From: HXMU1420-2 sp040830545
GTDB lineage: Bacteria > Pseudomonadota > Alphaproteobacteria > Rhodobacterales > Rhodobacteraceae
Direction of reading: 5' to 3'
NCBI GenBank assembly: GCA_040830545.1
Contig: JBFOMB010000073.1
Location: 1-64,000 of the forward strand
Length of the DNA stretch: 64,000 bases
The position numbers and the translations under genes were made by a program. This document shows positions 60,190-64,000 of this stretch, piece after piece. How positions within the stretch are numbered: position 1 is the stretch's first letter; each line of letters starts with the position of its first letter. Below the pieces are notes generated by a model, which made no database searches, had not been told where the DNA came from, and saw only the letters and a program-made list of their open reading frames with translations.

Positions 60190-60295
60190 GGCGGATTGCT
60201 CCCCCGGTCGGCCACGAAAGTCAATGCCAACCAGCACTTTGCACGATACACAAGGCGCTGCATACTCAGGCAAACACCCCAAGACGAGGACCGCC

Positions 60296-62140
60296 ATGCA
60301 GTTTCATTTGAACGGATTCCGTCCCGGTGATCCCCGAATTTCCGAACCATTGGCGGCAGGCGAACGACCTCTATCCCTCCCGGAAGAAACAGATGTGCTG
60401 ATTGTCGGCTGCGGCCCCGCCGGGCTGACACTGGCGGCGCAGATGGCTGCCTTTCCCGACATTCGCACCGTCATCGTTGACCAAAAAACCGGGCCTTTGG
60501 AACAGGGTCAGGCGGACGGAATTGCCGTGCGCACGATGGAGATGTTTCAGGCCTTTGGCTTCGCGGATCAGGTCAAGCGTGAGGCCTATTGGGTCAACGA
60601 AGCGACCTTCTGGAAACCTGATCCGGAAAATTCGGCGGGCATCATCCGCACAGGGCGCATTGAAGACACCGAGGACGGGTTGTCCGAATTCCCTCACGTG
60701 ATCCTCAATCAGGCGCGGGTGCATGATTTCTACCTCGACGTCATGCACCGATCCCCGCAACGGGCCGCGCCATGTTACGGGCGGCGGTTCGAAACGCTAA
60801 ACCGGGATCAGAAAGGGGTCACAGCCACGTTCACCAACTTGACCACGGGCAAGGCGGATACCATCCGCGCCCGCTATGTCGTTGGTTGTGACGGCGCGCG
60901 CAGCGGGGTTCGTTCGTCGCTTGGGCTACAATTGGAGGGGGATTCGGACAATGCGGCCTGGGGCGTCATGGATGTGCTGGCGGTGACGGATTTTCCTGAC
61001 ATCCGCCTGAAGTCTCTGATCCAATCGAAAGAAGAGGGCAGCATCCTAATCATCCCCCGCGAAGGCGGCTACATGGCGCGGTTTTACATTGAGTTGGACA
61101 AGCTGCGCGCGGACGAACGGGTCCGGGAACGCAACATCACCGCTGATCACCTAATCGCCGCCGCCAACAGGATCCTGCGTCCCTATACGTTGGACGTCAA
61201 AGACGTGGCGTGGTGGTCTGTCTACGAAATCGGCCAGCGGCTGTGCGCGCGCTATGATGATGCGTCCGAGGGCGTGCTGCCCCGCGTGTTCATTGCCGGC
61301 GATGCCTGTCACACGCACAGCCCCAAGGCCGGTCAGGGGATGAACGTATCCATGCAGGACACGTTCAATCTGGGCTGGAAGCTGGCGGGCGTGGTGCGCG
61401 GGCAGTACCCCGAGGACCTGTTGACCACCTATTCCGAGGAGCGGCAGGCGGTGGCGCAGGAACTGATCGACTTTGACCGGGAATGGGCGCGGGTACTGGC
61501 AGGAAAAACCGGGTCGGAGGATGACCGGTTTGACGACTACTTCTCGACCCATCTGAGGTACACCGCAGGAACCACAATCCGGTATGCGCCATCCCGCTTG
61601 ACCGGGGATGACACAGCGCAGGACTTGGCAACCGGGTTCCAAGTGGGCATGCGATTTCACTCCGCGCCGGTGATCCGGCTGGCAGATGCGAAACCGATGG
61701 AATTGGGCCATGTGGCTGAGGCGGATGGGCGCTGGCGGCTTTACCTGTTTGGTAGCGCGACGGATCAAAGGTTGCGGGATTTGCACAACTGGCTGGACCG
61801 CGACCCCACCTCACCCCGTGTGCGGTACACGCCAGAGGACGCTGACCCGGACGCTGTGATCGACATTCGCGCCGTGTTTCGAGAAGGGCATCGCGCGTTG
61901 GAGTTGGCAGAGATGCCCCCCGGTTTGCTGCCACGCAAAGGGCGGTACGGGCTAGCGGACTATGAGAAGATGTTCTGCCCTGACCCAAAGGCGGATATCT
62001 GGACCATGCGCGGGCTCGACCCACGCGGATGCATGGTACTGGTGCGCCCGGATCAGTTTATCGCGCAAGTGCTGCCATTGGAGTCGCAGGGGCAGTTGAC
62101 CGCGTATTTTGACGGATTCATGCTGCCGCAGCGAGGCTAG
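60296..62140 (+). CDS. FAD-dependent aromatic monooxygenase (phenol 2-monooxygenase-like)
   Basis: This 614-residue class A flavin monooxygenase has GCGPAGLTLAAQM near residue 35 (FAD Rossmann), VVGCDGARSGVRSSLG near 197 (DG motif) and FIAGDACHTHSPKAGQGMN near 331 (GD motif). A C-terminal thioredoxin-like domain from about 450 is typical of phenol 2-monooxygenase and 3-hydroxybenzoate 4-monooxygenase. The start at 60296 has GAGGA 5 nt upstream; the frame extends to 60140 across the promoter. It hydroxylates an aromatic ring with NAD(P)H and O2. It is convergent with the RdhA-like gene. Confidence 0.9.
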   Translation: MQFHLNGFRPGDPRISEPLAAGERPLSLPEETDVLIVGCGPAGLTLAAQMAAFPDIRTVIVDQKTGPLEQGQADGIAVRTMEMFQAFGFADQVKREAYWVNEATFWKPDPENSAGIIRTGRIEDTEDGLSEFPHVILNQARVHDFYLDVMHRSPQRAAPCYGRRFETLNRDQKGVTATFTNLTTGKADTIRARYVVGCDGARSGVRSSLGLQLEGDSDNAAWGVMDVLAVTDFPDIRLKSLIQSKEEGSILIIPREGGYMARFYIELDKLRADERVRERNITADHLIAAANRILRPYTLDVKDVAWWSVYEIGQRLCARYDDASEGVLPRVFIAGDACHTHSPKAGQGMNVSMQDTFNLGWKLAGVVRGQYPEDLLTTYSEERQAVAQELIDFDREWARVLAGKTGSEDDRFDDYFSTHLRYTAGTTIRYAPSRLTGDDTAQDLATGFQVGMRFHSAPVIRLADAKPMELGHVAEADGRWRLYLFGSATDQRLRDLHNWLDRDPTSPRVRYTPEDADPDAVIDIRAVFREGHRALELAEMPPGLLPRKGRYGLADYEKMFCPDPKADIWTMRGLDPRGCMVLVRPDQFIAQVLPLESQGQLTAYFDGFMLPQRG

Positions 62141-62144
62141 TCCC

Positions 62145-63146
62145 CTACCCTGCGGCAGAGGCCTCATCATCCAACCTCTCCGCTCGTCGGGCGAGTTTCG
62201 CGGCCAGGTTCATCCCCACACCGGGCCGCGACCATGGGCATTCCGCGATACAGATGGCGCAGCCGGAGGTCTGGTTGAAAAACGGCAGGCATTTTTCGAA
62301 ATCCACGTACCATTTGTCGACGCCCCGCACGGTTTGTTTGACGGGTGACAAAGCCTCGGGCGGGCAGGCGTCTTCGCAGATGCGGCAGGAGGTGCAGAAA
62401 TCGTCGATCCCAAAGTCACGCGGCGGTGTAGGCGCAAACGGCGCATCGGTCAGCACGGCAGACAGGCGGAAGGACGCGCCAAATTCCGGGTTGATGATCG
62501 ACCCATGCTTGCCCAATTCACCAAACCCGCAGGCCAGCGCAGGAGGGATCATGGCCAGTGCGCCAGTCATCGGGCCGGTCACTGCCTCCGCCTCCCACCC
62601 CTGTTCGCGAATCCATCCGGCCACGGCTTTTGCGGCGGCGGCTGCGCGGGCGTATTGCGCCATGACCTCCAGCCCCGCCTGATCCTCGGGCGCGGTGCGA
62701 ATGTTGTCATAGGCGTGCTGCACGCCCAAGATAATCACGCGGGACTGAGGGATGTCATACCCCTCAAACACCCAATCCGGTTGCATTTCTGCAACGCCGG
62801 TCATGTCGCACACGCCGCTTTCTACGAATTGATCCAGCCCCTTGGTCCACACATCGGGTGCCGCTTGTCGTGCTGACTCGGCCACATCCGGCAAAGGCGC
62901 ATCCAGCACCTTCTGCCGCTCGGCCCGGCTGTCCTGAAAGGCCGGGTTTCGCGCGGATTGCTTGTAGAAATAGAGTTGCAACGTGCCGTGCGGGATATCG
63001 GATGGGTTTGGGGCCCAGTAGACCATGCGGGGGCGGCGAAAATCGCGCTCTCCAAGGCCATTGATGGCGTTGCCGTCTACCCCGGGATGCTGCGATAGCT
63101 GATCCGGGTCCGGCGTGAACGGGCGGTGCGGATTTGGCTTGGGCAT
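62145..63146 (-). CDS. RdhA-like (reductive dehalogenase/epoxyqueuosine reductase superfamily) iron-sulfur protein
   Basis: This 333-residue protein has two 4Fe-4S motifs: C251-x2-C254-x2-C257-x3-C261 (CTSCRICEDACP) and C286, C296, C299, C303 (KCLPFF..GCAICIAECPWSRPG). The preceding region (GFGELGKHGSIINPEFG, VLTDAPF) matches the cobalamin-binding reductase part of RdhA and QueG proteins. It has no Tat signal, so it is cytoplasmic, unlike respiratory dehalogenases. The start at 63146 is chosen from sequence; a TTG further up is possible. The substrate may be a halogenated aromatic, given the flavin monooxygenase next door, but this is a guess. Confidence 0.82.
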   Translation of the reverse strand: MPKPNPHRPFTPDPDQLSQHPGVDGNAINGLGERDFRRPRMVYWAPNPSDIPHGTLQLYFYKQSARNPAFQDSRAERQKVLDAPLPDVAESARQAAPDVWTKGLDQFVESGVCDMTGVAEMQPDWVFEGYDIPQSRVIILGVQHAYDNIRTAPEDQAGLEVMAQYARAAAAAKAVAGWIREQGWEAEAVTGPMTGALAMIPPALACGFGELGKHGSIINPEFGASFRLSAVLTDAPFAPTPPRDFGIDDFCTSCRICEDACPPEALSPVKQTVRGVDKWYVDFEKCLPFFNQTSGCAICIAECPWSRPGVGMNLAAKLARRAERLDDEASAAG

Positions 63147-63203
63147 GGGCGGAGCGTAACACGGCAATGGCCGCCTGTCTGCCCTGCCTGCTCGGTTTGA
63201 CGC

Positions 63204-64000
63204 TTAGAACAACATCTCCACCAAAAGCAGCGCAACTGCCACGATCAAGCCGCCCATGACCCCGCCGCGCAACCGTTCGCGACGGCGCTGCCGGCGACGC
63301 AGGGCCGCATCCTGGCTGGTGCCGCGCAGGGATGCCTCCAACAGCGCAGGCAGTCGCGGGCCGAACCGGGTCAGCACACGTGCCGTTTTGGCCAGATCGT
63401 TCAGGAACGCGCGCGGGCCGATGGATTTCTCGATGTAATCGGTGACCACGGGCCGGGCCGCTTCCCAGATGTTGATATGCGGGTCGAGCGAACGTGCCAC
63501 GCCTTCGACCACCACCATGGTGCGCTGGAGCAGGATCAGTTCGGTCCTTGTTTCCATGCCAAACCGCTCCGTCACCTCGAACAGGTAACTCAGCAGCCGC
63601 GCCATGGAGATGTGGGAGGCGTCCATGCCAAAGATCGGTTCACCCACAGCCCGCAAGGCGCGGGCGAATTCATCTACGTCGCGGTCAGCAGGGACATACC
63701 CGGCCTCGAAATGCACCTCGGCCACACGTTTGTAGTCGCGCCGGATGAAACCATAGAGGATCTGGGCATAGACCCGGCGTGTGTATTCGTCGATCTGCCC
63801 CATGATGCCGAAATCATAGGCAATGATGTCCCCGTTCGGGGCGACCTTCATGTTGCCCTGATGCATGTCAGCATGGAAAAACCCGTCGCGCAGGGCGTGC
63901 ATCAGGAACAGGGTCAGCACCCGTTCGGCCAGCAGCGCGCGGTTGTGCCCCGCTGCGTCCAGCGCGTCATTGTCGCCAATCGGCACACCATCCGCCCAGC
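63204..64000 (-). CDS. ubiB: UbiB (ABC1/ADCK kinase-like ubiquinone biosynthesis protein), C-terminal part
   Basis: The frame enters at the right edge, reading W-A-D-G-V-P-I-G-D, the conserved WxDGxPxxD-like segment. It continues with HADMHQGNMKV (catalytic loop), AYDFGIMGQ (metal DFG) and two C-terminal transmembrane helices (GGVMGGLIVAVALLLVEMLF near the end), as in UbiB. About 265 residues are visible and the N-terminal half lies outside the window. It is needed for coenzyme Q synthesis, probably as an ATPase extracting lipid intermediates from the membrane. Confidence 0.93.
   Translation of the reverse strand, partial: WADGVPIGDNDALDAAGHNRALLAERVLTLFLMHALRDGFFHADMHQGNMKVAPNGDIIAYDFGIMGQIDEYTRRVYAQILYGFIRRDYKRVAEVHFEAGYVPADRDVDEFARALRAVGEPIFGMDASHISMARLLSYLFEVTERFGMETRTELILLQRTMVVVEGVARSLDPHINIWEAARPVVTDYIEKSIGPRAFLNDLAKTARVLTRFGPRLPALLEASLRGTSQDAALRRRQRRRERLRGGVMGGLIVAVALLLVEMLF

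Noticed and set aside
60239..60253. TTG-N9-CAA dyad between the XRE-cupin and monooxygenase genes as operator
   Set aside because: Only three bases per arm match; this is too weak to distinguish from chance.

Overview
The window looks like a chromosomal segment of a marine alphaproteobacterium of the Rhodobacterales (roseobacter group). This is inferred from the high GC content, the protein styles (dapD, serC-serA with a structured leader, tdh-kbl, IalB, GFA, RdhA-like and Hint proteins), several tandem dimethylglycine-dehydrogenase-like flavoproteins, a DddQ-type DMSP-lyase cupin, and short dispersed intergenic repeats. There are no complete tRNAs, rRNAs, insertion sequences or CRISPR arrays.

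Layout. (1) 1-5.8 kb is less GC-rich and accessory-looking: an orphan PAS hybrid histidine kinase, a cupin protein, a winged-helix/hydrolase fusion and two copies of one dispersed repeat. It ends at a truncated tRNA-Ser(GCU) 5' half, which may be an island boundary. (2) 6.1-14.7 kb holds a tightly coupled minus-strand operon (MttB-family methyltransferase, two DMGDH-like flavoproteins, class III aminotransferase) divergent from a LysR gene, with a perfect inverted repeat between them. (3) 14.7-37.4 kb is mixed: EEP phosphodiesterase and cardiolipin synthase; nusG outside its usual ribosomal context; a PadR/DUF2141/carotenoid-oxygenase operon; a Hint protein; CcdA plus thioredoxin; dapD; a sulfatase; rlmN; asparaginase; and others. 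(4) 37.3-49.4 kb is the most striking part. It starts with a Rieske-like protein that has lost its cluster ligands. Then comes a minus-strand operon whose genes mostly overlap by ATGA: DMGDH-like, MDR dehydrogenase, DddQ-like cupin, enolase-superfamily enzyme, DUF1801, two more enolase-superfamily enzymes and an aminotransferase. It is divergent from an RpiR regulator coupled to a Rieske oxygenase of the GbcA/CntA type. (5) 49.5-64 kb is largely housekeeping: an ArsR/AHSA1/YCII operon, serB, an AI-2E transporter, serC-serA, a PPP-type phosphatase, tdh-kbl, an XRE-cupin regulator divergent from an FAD monooxygenase, an RdhA-like iron-sulfur protein and the 3' part of ubiB.

How the genes work together. 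Regions 2 and 4 look like two separate routes for taking apart N-methylated (or S-methylated) zwitterions. Region 2 would move a methyl group by an MttB homologue, oxidise remaining N-methyls with folate-linked flavoproteins and then transaminate. Region 4 would demethylate with a Rieske oxygenase and a flavoprotein, epimerise or dehydrate with three different enolase-superfamily enzymes, and transaminate, with a DMSP-lyase-like cupin in the same transcript. Neither cluster encodes a transporter, a corrinoid protein or an oxygenase reductase within the window. Substrates are inferred, not shown. SerB, SerC and SerA are all present within 5 kb, with SerB on the opposite strand, so most of the phosphorylated serine pathway is here, and tdh-kbl links threonine to glycine.
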